Assembly (NCBI GenBank): GCA_964399955.1
Contig: CAYNST010000071.1
Location: 1 to 17,232, forward strand
Source of the DNA: CAYNST01 sp964399955
Lineage (GTDB): Bacteria > Pseudomonadota > Gammaproteobacteria > Pseudomonadales > Cellvibrionaceae
Length of the DNA: 17,232 nt
Reading direction: 5' to 3'
How positions within the stretch are numbered: the first letter of the stretch is position 1; each line of letters starts with the position of its first letter. Made by a program: the position numbers and the translations under genes. Shown one piece after another: positions 1 to 5,989 of this stretch. Under the pieces are notes generated by a model that saw only the letters and a list, made by a program, of their open reading frames with translations, searched no databases and had not been told where the DNA came from.

Positions 1-444
1 ACTCGGACGGTCGTAAACCGTGGCGCGCCAGCACCCCCTCGTGCAGCCTGCGGAGCTCTTCGACAATCAGTGCCTGAACACCGGCTTGCTCGCCCTCGGC
101 AACACCTTCTGCCACGGCCGGTTGAATAAAGGAAAGCGGCTCAAGTTCCGGCTGCGTGATGACCTCGCGGATGGTCTGCTTGATGAAATCACACCATGCC
201 AGGCGAAGGGGGTCCGGCTCCGCCAAGTCTTGTTTCATCGCCAGATACTCCTGCGTCCCAGCAATCAACTTTGCGATCAAGCGCTGCGCTGTTCGCCTGG
301 CAATGTCAGGATGCACGGTCAGCAGGTCGGCCAGCGTTAATCCGGTCTGGGATGCCCGAATGCTGTTCAATAAGTCTGTTGAGATGGCATTGCATTGTGG
401 CGCCGTTCTAGGTTCATATGGCGCAGTTCATTAAACTGCGCCAT
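1..444 (-). pseudogene. winged-helix DNA-binding protein, frameshifted and cut by window edge
   Basis: The product is probably a DNA-binding regulator; I cannot name its family. Reading the minus strand, an ATG at 444 begins MAQFNELRHMNLERRHNA and then stops at TGA. From about position 385 a second frame stays open to the window edge. It contains LTLADLLTVHPDIARRTAQR followed by LIAKLIAG, a typical helix-turn-helix/winged-helix pattern. The two frames are joined exactly if one copy of a tandem GCATT duplication (387-396) is removed, so I read this as one gene with a 5-bp insertion. The C-terminal part seen so far is helical (VEELRRLHEGVLARHGLRPS). If the product is not made through the frameshift, a TTG at 370 could start a shorter protein. 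The first operator lies inside the start region, which suggests autoregulation. The frame and duplication are visible; the function is inferred. Confidence 0.55.
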
Positions 445-446
445 AT
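416..446. promoter_or_regulatory. palindromic operator 1
   Basis: A perfect 13-bp inverted repeat, ATATGGCGCAGTT and AACTGCGCCATAT, is separated by 5 bp. It overlaps the ATG of the minus-strand winged-helix gene and is the strongest of three related sites. It is probably a binding site for the product of that gene, by analogy with autoregulated repressors; binding itself is inference. Confidence 0.6.
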
Positions 447-458
447 CTAACCCGAAAA

Positions 459-487
459 GTGGCGCAGTTTATGGCCAACTGCGCCAC
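459..487. promoter_or_regulatory. palindromic operator 2
   Basis: An 11-bp perfect inverted repeat, GTGGCGCAGTT and AACTGCGCCAC, has a 7-bp spacer. The arms share the GGCGCAGTT core with operator 1. The centre lies 42 bp from that of operator 1, which is four helical turns, so a protein bound at both would sit on the same DNA face. Confidence 0.6.
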
Positions 488-553
488 ATAGAGGCCGAAG
501 ACGATGTCTCCGGTGCGCGCCCGAGTCCAACATTGCATCCTTTTACACCCAAT

Positions 554-580
554 GTGACGCGGCTCTCGAAACTGCGCCAC
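554..580. promoter_or_regulatory. degenerate palindromic operator 3
   Basis: The right arm AACTGCGCCAC (570-580) is identical to that of operator 2. The left arm GTGACGCGGCT (554-564) matches at 8 of 11 positions. The centre lies 94 bp from operator 2, about nine helical turns. Read on the minus strand, the site starts GTGGCGCAGTTT and would encode VAQFREPRHIG, resembling the MAQFNELRHMN start of the winged-helix gene. It may therefore be a duplicated gene start rather than an independent operator. Confidence 0.45.
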
Positions 581-836
581 GGCCCTGCACTTCAAACAAA
601 AACAACTGGCCACCCGCTGGAGCATCAGCGGGGCAATACTGGAGCGCTGGCGTAGCGAAGAGCGTGGGTTAGATCCCAGGCTAGCTGCTGGCATTTTTTG
701 GCTTATTCACTTCTGTCAGAAACCCCGCTCCCCGCTACTTCAGCTTCCCCGCACTCTCCTGTTCCGGCCGAATGTGCACGCCCTTGGGTATCAGCGCACA
801 CCGGGCCCTGGTATTTGCAAGTCCGTTTTCAGTTGA
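573..836 (+). pseudogene. HTH (AlpA/MerR-like) domain relic
   Basis: The plus frame with a codon beginning at 573 reads through FKQKQLATRWSISGAILERW, then RSEERG, at about 591-668. This has the shape of the short helix-turn-helix of excisionase/AlpA-like or MerR-like proteins, in which QLA-RW-IS--TLERWRSEG is typical. There is no ATG or GTG start between the upstream in-frame stop at 555 and this motif. After about 690 the frame loses any recognisable character before its stop near 836. It is most likely the remains of an inserted or deleted regulator gene. It sits just past operator 3, in the opposite direction to the winged-helix gene. The identification rests on one motif. Confidence 0.3.
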
Positions 837-1175
837 AGTAAACCATACCTTCCAATCTGACCTTTGCTCCCCAATATCTGATCAAGTACCCGCTCGCCTC
901 CAAATCACCGACTTGACACCAAAATTCTCTCGTGCAACAGCCACGGCCATACTTTTATGCCGAAAGCACGGTGATGGTCGAAAGCCGCTTCAGTCTCAGA
1001 TGGTTCAGTTCATCCCCGAACCTATAGCGCGAACCTATAGTGGGTATCTCATTAGCGGTGGACGCACGAAAGAAGTGCAACGAAGCCGATTCGCAAGGTC
1101 ATCAGCAAGGGGAACGAGGCGAAATTCGAACATCTACTGCCCCCCGTCTTCCACCGGAAAGGTTGATCTCCTACA
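837..1175. other. intergenic stretch without a supported gene
   Basis: A 137-codon plus frame (772-1185) crosses this stretch but shows no recognisable domain, no ribosome binding site and no gene-like composition. On the minus strand a frame at 735-881 ends in a plausible tail (CALIPKGVHIRPEQES) but has no start. A short direct repeat CCTATAG occurs at 1021 and 1034. Nothing firm can be assigned. Confidence 0.4.
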
Positions 1176-1200
1176 CCCATCCTAGCTAACTGCGGATGGG
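1176..1200. repeat. inverted repeat upstream of the effector-like gene
   Basis: A perfect 7-bp inverted repeat, CCCATCC and GGATGGG, is separated by 11 bp. It lies 15 bp before a candidate -10 box, across the -35 zone, so it could be an operator. It has no T-run and does not look like a terminator. Confidence 0.35.
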
Positions 1201-1214
1201 ACCGAATGAGCCGT

Positions 1215-1220
1215 TATGAT
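1215..1220 (+). promoter_or_regulatory. candidate -10 box for the gene at 1255
   Basis: TATGAT matches five of six bases of the sigma-70 -10 consensus and lies 34 bp before the ATG. No good -35 is visible 17 bp upstream, where part of the inverted repeat lies. A GAGGAGAG ribosome binding site follows at about 1240-1247. Confidence 0.35.
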
Positions 1221-1254
1221 AAGCTGGCGCGCAACGCAATGAGGAGAGACAGGC

Positions 1255-2118
1255 ATGGGACGAACGGAAGTGTCTAGCGAGTATCATCAAGTTATTAGAG
1301 AAAACCAGCATGAGATTTTCATCATTTCTTTTGAAGAAATGGATGCGATCATCAAATCCAATCCCAACGCAAACAAGGCAAGTGTTAAAAACGCTTGGCA
1401 GGCTATAAAACCTTTAGCGGAGAAAGGCGCAGGTTATTACACCGCATCTAAAGACGCGTTTGTGCTGGCAAAGCTAATCTCTGATCTAGGGGGCGTTACG
1501 ACAAAAGCGACCGTAAAGTTCTACAGCGGCAAGCCACACATCATCTTGACGGGCCATCCCGGGCTGAGAAAGGTTCTCACAGGAACTCGGTACGGCCTAC
1601 AAAACCCAAAGGTCGTGGCGATGGGGCTTGGCCAGGCCAATATTGTGAAAGCGAGTAAAACCGGCGGACTGATCTCAATAGTGCTGCTGACTACCTACCG
1701 TGTCACAGATTATTTTCTGACCGACAAGCAGACTCTCTCATACCTCATAGGTCACCTAGCCACCGACGTAGTGAAAGTCGGTATGTCCGTCGGTGCGACG
1801 CTGGCAGTGATGACGGCAGTCGGAGGTGCGACTCTTGCGATCGGCCCCTTAGCTGTTGCAGTCGTTGTTGGATTTGGTGCATCGATGACACTAGACTACC
1901 TAGACTCGCATTTTCAACTCACCGACAAAGTCGTTGCGGGCATCGAGGCAATCTCAGACTCCGCCAGCTACAAGCTAGACAAGCTTGCATCGGACGTGGC
2001 CGCAAAAACAAGCGCCCTTCTTAATGAAGCGTTTGATTATGCAGTAACTGAAGCCCGCAATATTGCCGTTGACCTTGCGCGTAACTACGTCAGGCGCTTC
2101 TTAAATCCCTATCATTAA
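1255..2118 (+). CDS. putative pore-forming effector-like protein with glycine-rich hydrophobic hairpin
   Basis: A 287-aa protein with no signal peptide. Residues 1-135 are soluble and mixed alpha/beta. Residues 138-150 form a short hydrophobic segment. Residues 172-213 form a long Gly/Ala/Val-rich stretch (VGATLAVMTAVGGATLAIGP and onward) broken at IGP (196-198), which would fold as a helical hairpin. A roughly 70-residue amphipathic, charged tail follows. The motif LIGHLATDVVKVG before the hairpin and the LD-----LTDKV pattern after it recall the short E. coli inner-membrane protein YafU. The layout also recalls colicin-type or T6SS pore-formers with glycine zippers. A strong GAGGAGAG site decides the ATG at 1255. 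The next gene, 15 bp downstream, encodes a three-helix membrane protein, the usual partner type for a pore-former. The hairpin is visible; toxicity is inferred, and an ordinary membrane protein remains possible. Confidence 0.6.
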   Translation: MGRTEVSSEYHQVIRENQHEIFIISFEEMDAIIKSNPNANKASVKNAWQAIKPLAEKGAGYYTASKDAFVLAKLISDLGGVTTKATVKFYSGKPHIILTGHPGLRKVLTGTRYGLQNPKVVAMGLGQANIVKASKTGGLISIVLLTTYRVTDYFLTDKQTLSYLIGHLATDVVKVGMSVGATLAVMTAVGGATLAIGPLAVAVVVGFGASMTLDYLDSHFQLTDKVVAGIEAISDSASYKLDKLASDVAAKTSALLNEAFDYAVTEARNIAVDLARNYVRRFLNPYH

Positions 2119-2133
2119 AAGATAACATTGTTG

Positions 2134-2604
2134 ATGGACAAGCAACGCATCAGTCAAATCATAGTTTTTCCGTTACTGCTTCTGGCCGCCATTGCCGCAG
2201 TGGGTTTGTTCTTCATCAGCAGCGTGGAGTTTATACAAAACTACGTACAGGAATTTCCGGTAATTGTCTACGACCGGCGCTTGTGGGCCATGCTCGGCAT
2301 TGGGTTGGCACTACTTGGAATCGTTATATGGGGGCTGAATGAGTCGCCTTTCAAACGGCTTATAAGTCCGCGATTCGGACGCTACAGCGCGAAGCTGATT
2401 TCCAGCGGATTAATTGTCATGCTCGCTTTACCACTAGTCACTAGCTTAGCTGTAGGCCCACTTATGACCAGCCGCGGCTACACGCTCTGCGAGCAGGCCG
2501 CCTACCCTTACCACTTACCAGGATTTGGCGAGCAAGTTTATTTAAACGATTCTGAACTGTGTTTGCCCTGGCAACAATTTAGGGCCCTGGCCAAACGTTT
2601 TTAG
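2134..2604 (+). CDS. small membrane protein, candidate immunity partner
   Basis: A 156-aa integral membrane protein with three clear hydrophobic helices at residues 9-30, 51-67 and 89-111. It ends in a 45-residue hydrophilic tail holding two cysteines (about 119 and 143), which could pair in the periplasm. Upstream TTG codons at 2128 and 2131 extend the frame, but ATG 2134 is the likelier start. Its ribosome binding site is weak (AAAAGATAAC), which fits coupling to the upstream gene that ends 15 bp before. Membrane proteins of this size and topology act as immunity proteins for pore-forming colicins and T6SS effectors, and the GY--CE...ELC tail recalls DUF1240-type proteins. The role rests on context and topology, not on a diagnostic motif. 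Confidence 0.6.
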   Translation: MDKQRISQIIVFPLLLLAAIAAVGLFFISSVEFIQNYVQEFPVIVYDRRLWAMLGIGLALLGIVIWGLNESPFKRLISPRFGRYSAKLISSGLIVMLALPLVTSLAVGPLMTSRGYTLCEQAAYPYHLPGFGEQVYLNDSELCLPWQQFRALAKRF

Positions 2605-2755
2605 TCTCAGAAGATTTGTTCATCCGGCTGACGCGCGGCTGGTAGTAAAAGAGCCACTCTTGGCAGATCAGGCTGCAGGAGGGAGCATATTCTCTGATTG
2701 AGGGTATAGCCTTGCAGCAAAAACTCCTTGCGTATGGGAGTGGCCCATTAGCGGA

Positions 2756-3058
2756 TCAGGTGGCGCGCCCGGAGTAGGAGATTTGATCCTCAAAGACTTC
2801 CCATCCTTCGGGTAGCTCCAGGTGCACGCCATCTTTCACATAGGTCTGGGCAGGCCGCACCTCTGAACAGGTTATGGTGATCAGGGCGGCAAGAACTGTA
2901 AGTACGGACTTTATTGAGCGTTTGCCGGCTCGTTTTTGGCATTGATGGCATCCGTTTATGGTCGGCGTGTTGCGTTGCGAAAGCTCCAGCCTCAACCCTG
3001 CCAGACGATCCCGGATTACAGACAATACCCACTTGCTGCCGCCACAAACGTCAATCAC
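2756..3058 (-). CDS. short exported protein, probably C-terminally truncated
   Basis: A 100-aa frame beginning with GTG at 3058, overlapping the end of the 324-aa gene by 8 bp (GTGATTGA). The first 45 residues are unremarkable. Residues about 46-70 (KRSIKSVLTVLAALITITCS) form a basic then hydrophobic, signal-like segment ending at a cysteine. A mature part of about 30 residues follows (YVKDGVHLELPEGWEVFEDQ). That segment looks like the first strand of a longer secreted domain with the pattern 'KDG..L..P.GW', so the stop after SYSGRAT probably marks a truncation. No internal ATG is available. It may be a decayed exported protein or lipoprotein gene, not necessarily linked in function to its neighbours. 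Confidence 0.4.
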   Translation of the reverse strand: MIDVCGGSKWVLSVIRDRLAGLRLELSQRNTPTINGCHQCQKRAGKRSIKSVLTVLAALITITCSEVRPAQTYVKDGVHLELPEGWEVFEDQISYSGRAT

Positions 3059-4025
3059 CGCGACGACCCGGCCAGAGCATGAACAGCTTGGAGATTTTCA
3101 TGCTTTGCATAGCTTCACTGCCGGGCTCCTGGAAGTGAGCAAAGGTCTTCAGCTTTTGCAGAATTGGGCTGCCGGACAACGCCGTAGCCCGGTCATCGTA
3201 ATAACTGAACCAAGGGATTCGCTGCTTCTTATAATCCGCCTTTTTCATGGGCGTATGGGGCACTGGCTCGTTGGTAATGTCCTGCCATTCCTGACTGTTG
3301 ATGATGTGGACAAAGCAGCGCGATGAGCTTTTGTCCCAGACATCACTGCCCCGCTCGTCTTTATAGACAGACTGACTAATCGAGCCGCCCAACCCTAGCC
3401 CCATAGCCTGCGACGGGCTACCTCGGCGGAGAAAGGTTGGGATTTCCAAGTATTGGCTTTCTTGCTGCCGGCGTTTACGATCAGCCCGTTCCTGTTCGTA
3501 AATCTCCAGTTTTAACGGATATACAATAATCTGTAGACCCCCAAATTCAGCCGCGCCCGTCAGTTGCTCCTCTGCCGTTTGCCCATCCCCCAACCGGCTG
3601 GCTACGAACTGCTTAACTTGATCCTCCCCGGTGGCAAAACCATCCAGCCAAGGCTGACGGGGTGTGGTGACGTAATCCTGTGGATCATCATTCAGCCCAT
3701 CCACCCAGGGCTTGCCGGTGACAGCATTGATCTTCCCTGCGGCGATTATTACGGCCATGGGATAGCTGCCACTGAAATCAATCCACATCGCCTCTGACTG
3801 ATACATCGGCATCAATGCCCCCCCGCGCTGCCGCCATTTCTCGGGCAGCTTTTCCCCGAAGTCTTCAAGATGACGAAGCGGAAAGGACCCGAGACCGGCT
3901 GGCAGCGGGTAGGTTTTCCCGTCATCCGGCACCCGCAAGGTGCGCCGGAAGTCCATGCGCAGATTGGCGTCTTCGTGCACGTCGGGGAAGCGGAAAACCA
4001 GTTTGTCATCTCTCATCGTCAGCAT
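3051..4025 (-). CDS. conserved protein of unknown function in an XRE operon
   Basis: A 324-aa soluble protein with no signal peptide or membrane helix. It resembles a conserved bacterial family of about 300 aa. The segments I recognise as family-typical are AAGKINAVTGKPW, DPQDYVTTPRQPWLDGF, a GGLQIIVYPLK block, an SSRCFVHIINSQEW block and PWFSYYDDRATALSG near the C-terminus. No catalytic motif is assignable. The ATG at 4025 is preferred over 4016 because AGAAGGG lies 9 bp upstream. The gene follows the XRE repressor by 26 bp and is surely co-transcribed from the same operator-controlled promoter. Its constant association with such a repressor suggests a regulated, perhaps harmful or stress-related, activity, but that is inference only. 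Confidence 0.8.
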   Translation of the reverse strand: MLTMRDDKLVFRFPDVHEDANLRMDFRRTLRVPDDGKTYPLPAGLGSFPLRHLEDFGEKLPEKWRQRGGALMPMYQSEAMWIDFSGSYPMAVIIAAGKINAVTGKPWVDGLNDDPQDYVTTPRQPWLDGFATGEDQVKQFVASRLGDGQTAEEQLTGAAEFGGLQIIVYPLKLEIYEQERADRKRRQQESQYLEIPTFLRRGSPSQAMGLGLGGSISQSVYKDERGSDVWDKSSSRCFVHIINSQEWQDITNEPVPHTPMKKADYKKQRIPWFSYYDDRATALSGSPILQKLKTFAHFQEPGSEAMQSMKISKLFMLWPGRRGD

Positions 4026-4051
4026 TGGCTATGCCCTTCTGTATTGCCGTG

Positions 4052-4405
4052 TTACCAGTCACCGTCCACAACTTCTCTCACAACGTGGAGTACTGCGTGG
4101 TCAGGTGCGTCTTTCAGGTGGCGGATCAATTGAGAAAACACCTGCGGCCTTTGGCAGATTATGGCCCTCAGGTCGGACGACACCTTGCCAGCCATGGCAA
4201 GGACAAGATCCGCATCCAGCTCCAACTCCGCAGCCAGCTTTTTCAGCGTCTCTTCACTGGGCGGGGGCAACTCCTCCCGCTCAATCTTGCTCAAATAGGT
4301 CGGCTTGATGCCCACGCGCTCAGCAACCTGACGCAAGGAGTAGCGGCGGTCGTGCTTGCGGAGCGCCTCTCGGCGCTCCCGAATGTAGGGTCCTGGTCCG
4401 TTCAT
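4052..4405 (-). CDS. XRE-family transcriptional repressor
   Basis: A 117-aa DNA-binding protein. Residues 22-62 form a Cro/CI-type helix-turn-helix: SLRQVAERVGIKPTYLSKIE is the helix-turn-helix core, followed by REELPPPSEETLKKLAAEL. Residues 63-117 (DADLVLAMAGKVSSDLRAII and PDHAVLHVVREVVDG) form a conserved helical tail, probably for dimerisation. The start codon ATG at 4405 lies 3 bp from the end of a perfect palindrome. There is no Shine-Dalgarno sequence between them, so the transcript may be leaderless. The gene heads an operon with the 324-aa protein and probably represses its own promoter. Confidence 0.9.
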   Translation of the reverse strand: MNGPGPYIRERREALRKHDRRYSLRQVAERVGIKPTYLSKIEREELPPPSEETLKKLAAELELDADLVLAMAGKVSSDLRAIICQRPQVFSQLIRHLKDAPDHAVLHVVREVVDGDW

Positions 4406-4407
4406 TC

Positions 4408-4425
4408 GTGTAGTTTATACTACAC
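4408..4425 (-). promoter_or_regulatory. operator/promoter of the XRE operon
   Basis: A perfect 7-bp inverted repeat, GTGTAGT and ACTACAC, flanks a TTAT centre. Read on the minus strand it contains TAGTAT and TATAAA, either of which could serve as a -10 box. The transcript would then begin at or next to the ATG at 4405. The overlap of operator and core promoter is the standard layout for autorepression by an XRE protein. Binding is inferred. Confidence 0.65.
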
Positions 4426-4800
4426 ATTGCGGGCTGCGCTAGATGTACCTCCGGCTTGAGTGAAGTGGGGGTTGATGCGAAAGGAACATACAAAAGGTCG
4501 ACTGAAGTGTTTGGCTCCCGCCCGCACTGCCGCTTCAAGCGCTTGGTTGGCTGCGCTTTCAAATTGAAGCGGGCAGCCGAACAACTCGGCTACCAACGCA
4601 CGCCCGGCATTGGGCTTTGCAAAGAGATCTTCAGTTAGCCCGAACCAGCAAGACACCCCTCAACCTGCTCCAGGCTCTCACATGTAGAGCAGTCTCTCTC
4701 CTGCGCGTCAAACTGGAATCTGGCGTCTAGCTCATCCTGCCGCTGAAGATACGCGTTCCTCCACGACGCGTCAGCTGAGTTTTTGACCGTTAATTCCGGA
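4420..4800 (-). pseudogene. frameshifted relic of an unidentified gene
   Basis: Two minus-strand frames look like parts of one protein. The first (about 4800 to the TAA at 4635) reads SWRNAYLQRQDELDARFQF, DAQERDCSTCESLEQVEGC, LAGSG. The second (4656 to 4420) continues LTEDLFAKPNAGRALVAELF, GCPLQFESAANQALEAAVRA. Skipping one base at about 4637 would fuse LAGSG with LTEDLF. The first frame starts inside sequence shared with the end of the truncated transposase frame, so the true N-terminus is gone. The CSTC pair could bind metal. No family was recognised. It might instead be two unrelated open frames. Confidence 0.27.
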
Positions 4801-5331
4801 AAACCTGCTCGCCGGGTTCATTCCGGTTAGCAATCTACTACAGTGGCTGTCCGAGTTTATTGATTCGTCGGGCTGGTCAAGTGTCTGTTGGGCCTCTATC
4901 GCATAAGCCGTGTTGGATCGTAGATCCACCACACTGATTAACGAGGCCTCAAGTCCACGCTCCGGTGCGCCAGCCGACCCGTTATAAAATTTGCCAAGTC
5001 CGTCAGTCTTTTTGCCGGATTTGGGCATAAAGCTCGCATCAATCGCTCCGATACAATCGGCCGAATCGCCAAGCGTAAGGCCCAGCAGCGCCTGATTGAA
5101 CCAGTCGAATGGAAAAGCCCGTCGATACCATCGACTGAAGCGCTTCTCACTCATGCCGCTGTAGCGGCTCAGGTTTCGAAAGGTTGCTTTACCCTGGAAA
5201 ACCATCAGAACTTCCAGCAGCATCGCCATAAAGGTCTTTTGTGGCTTTTTCAGGGTAGACAAAGCGTCCAGCAACGTATTTACTATAGGGGCCATGAGCG
5301 GTTTCGGGGCTTTTGTGATGTCAGAAACCAC
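4771..5331 (-). pseudogene. IS4-family transposase, C-terminally truncated
   Basis: A 186-codon frame that matches only the first half of an IS4-type DDE transposase, which normally has about 350-400 residues. The N-terminus (TFMAMLLEVLMVFQGKATFR, NLSRYSGMSEKRFSRWYRR) is the DNA-binding region. DCIGAIDASFMPKSGKKTDG carries the first catalytic aspartate, and a YAIEAQQTLDQ segment follows. After that the frame runs into about 30 residues without family character and stops, so the second Asp and the Glu of the active site are missing. It starts with GTG at 5331 or, more like family members, ATG at 5295. It cannot transpose by itself. The neighbouring membrane gene and the relic suggest that insertion followed by deletion shaped this spot. 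Confidence 0.75.
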
Positions 5332-5387
5332 ATTTTCTCAGTTTCCGCTCATGGTTCCTACCTCAAATTCACTCTAAAACTGTCCGA
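4771..5387 (-). mobile_element. remnant of an IS4-type insertion sequence
   Basis: The element's transposase-start end is probably near 5387, where TCGGACAGTTTTAGAGTG is read on the minus strand, 56 bp before the GTG. No convincing matching inverted repeat is seen near 4771; the sequence there (CAGCTGAGTTTTTGACCG) is only loosely similar. The inner boundary of the deletion is not defined, and the left limit given is simply the end of the truncated frame. Confidence 0.5.
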
Positions 5388-5640
5388 AGTGTTGATATAT
5401 GAAGTTATGGCCAATGCCATCCAGAACCCGTTGAGCAGCCACGCCGAGCGCAAATGTGGCCGCCAAAAGAAACGTCAATGCCAAGAACAAATCGTGGACG
5501 ACAGGACCATCAGGGCCGTCCAAACCTCTCCCCACAAGCCAGATAAGCGCAATATTCGCCAAACCAGACAGAAAAATAAGCCCTATTCCGATCAGTAACG
5601 CACCAATATGGTTTTTGGCGAATAGCGCGATGAAACTCAT
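5374..5640 (-). CDS. small membrane protein, C-terminus replaced by IS end
   Basis: An 88-aa protein with two hydrophobic helices, residues about 11-37 and 49-70. A GRGLDGPDGPVVHD loop lies between them. An AAGG ribosome binding site precedes ATG 5640 (a TTG at 5649 is an alternative). The last codons (CAACACTTCGGACAGTTTTAG, read in pieces as QHFGQF and stop) lie in the presumed end of the IS4 remnant, so the native C-terminus was probably cut off by the insertion. The remaining length still holds both helices and might fold. No family was recognised, and no partner is evident apart from the 61-aa frame 11 bp upstream. Confidence 0.5.
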   Translation of the reverse strand: MSFIALFAKNHIGALLIGIGLIFLSGLANIALIWLVGRGLDGPDGPVVHDLFLALTFLLAATFALGVAAQRVLDGIGHNFIYQHFGQF

Positions 5641-5651
5641 ACAGCTCAACC

Positions 5652-5837
5652 TTAATCATTCAAATTCATTACTGCCGCGCAGCGTAACCCATACACCTGT
5701 AGTGTATCGGGCGCCGCCAAGCCCGCCCTGGCCAATTGCAGCTCGGCCAAGCTTATTACATGCGCTTCCCATCTTCGTTCCTGATCTTCATATCTGAAAC
5801 CGTTTTCTGCTGTGAACTTAACAGATTGGCGCCTCAT
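5652..5837 (-). CDS. hypothetical 61-aa protein
   Basis: A short minus-strand frame from ATG 5837 ending 11 bp before the membrane protein start. The sequence (FRYEDQERRWEAHVISLAEL, then QLARAGLAAPDTLQVYGLRC) is charged and helix-prone, with no membrane helix. The ribosome binding site is weak. Its tight spacing to the next gene is the main argument that it is real. No family was recognised. Confidence 0.3.
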   Translation of the reverse strand: MRRQSVKFTAENGFRYEDQERRWEAHVISLAELQLARAGLAAPDTLQVYGLRCAAVMNLND

Positions 5838-5989
5838 TCATCTCAAAGTTGCGAACATGTGGCATAATGCCGCCGCACCACATCTTCCCGAGATTGCTCT
5901 CTGAACGTCATCGTTTGGGAGCGACCTTCGCTGGCAGTTGTCCGCGTGACGAAGGGAACCGTGTAACATCATATCAGCAGGATGCGCTC

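Noticed and set aside
431..694. 87-codon minus-strand frame through the operators
   Set aside because: Contains VAQFREPRHIG, similar to the winged-helix start, but otherwise has no domain or ribosome binding site and runs across the operators.
735..881. Minus-strand frame ending CALIPKGVHIRPEQES
   Set aside because: Looks like a protein tail but has no start codon and no family I can recognise.
772..1185. 137-codon plus-strand frame
   Set aside because: No ribosome binding site, no recognisable motif, and the composition is not gene-like.
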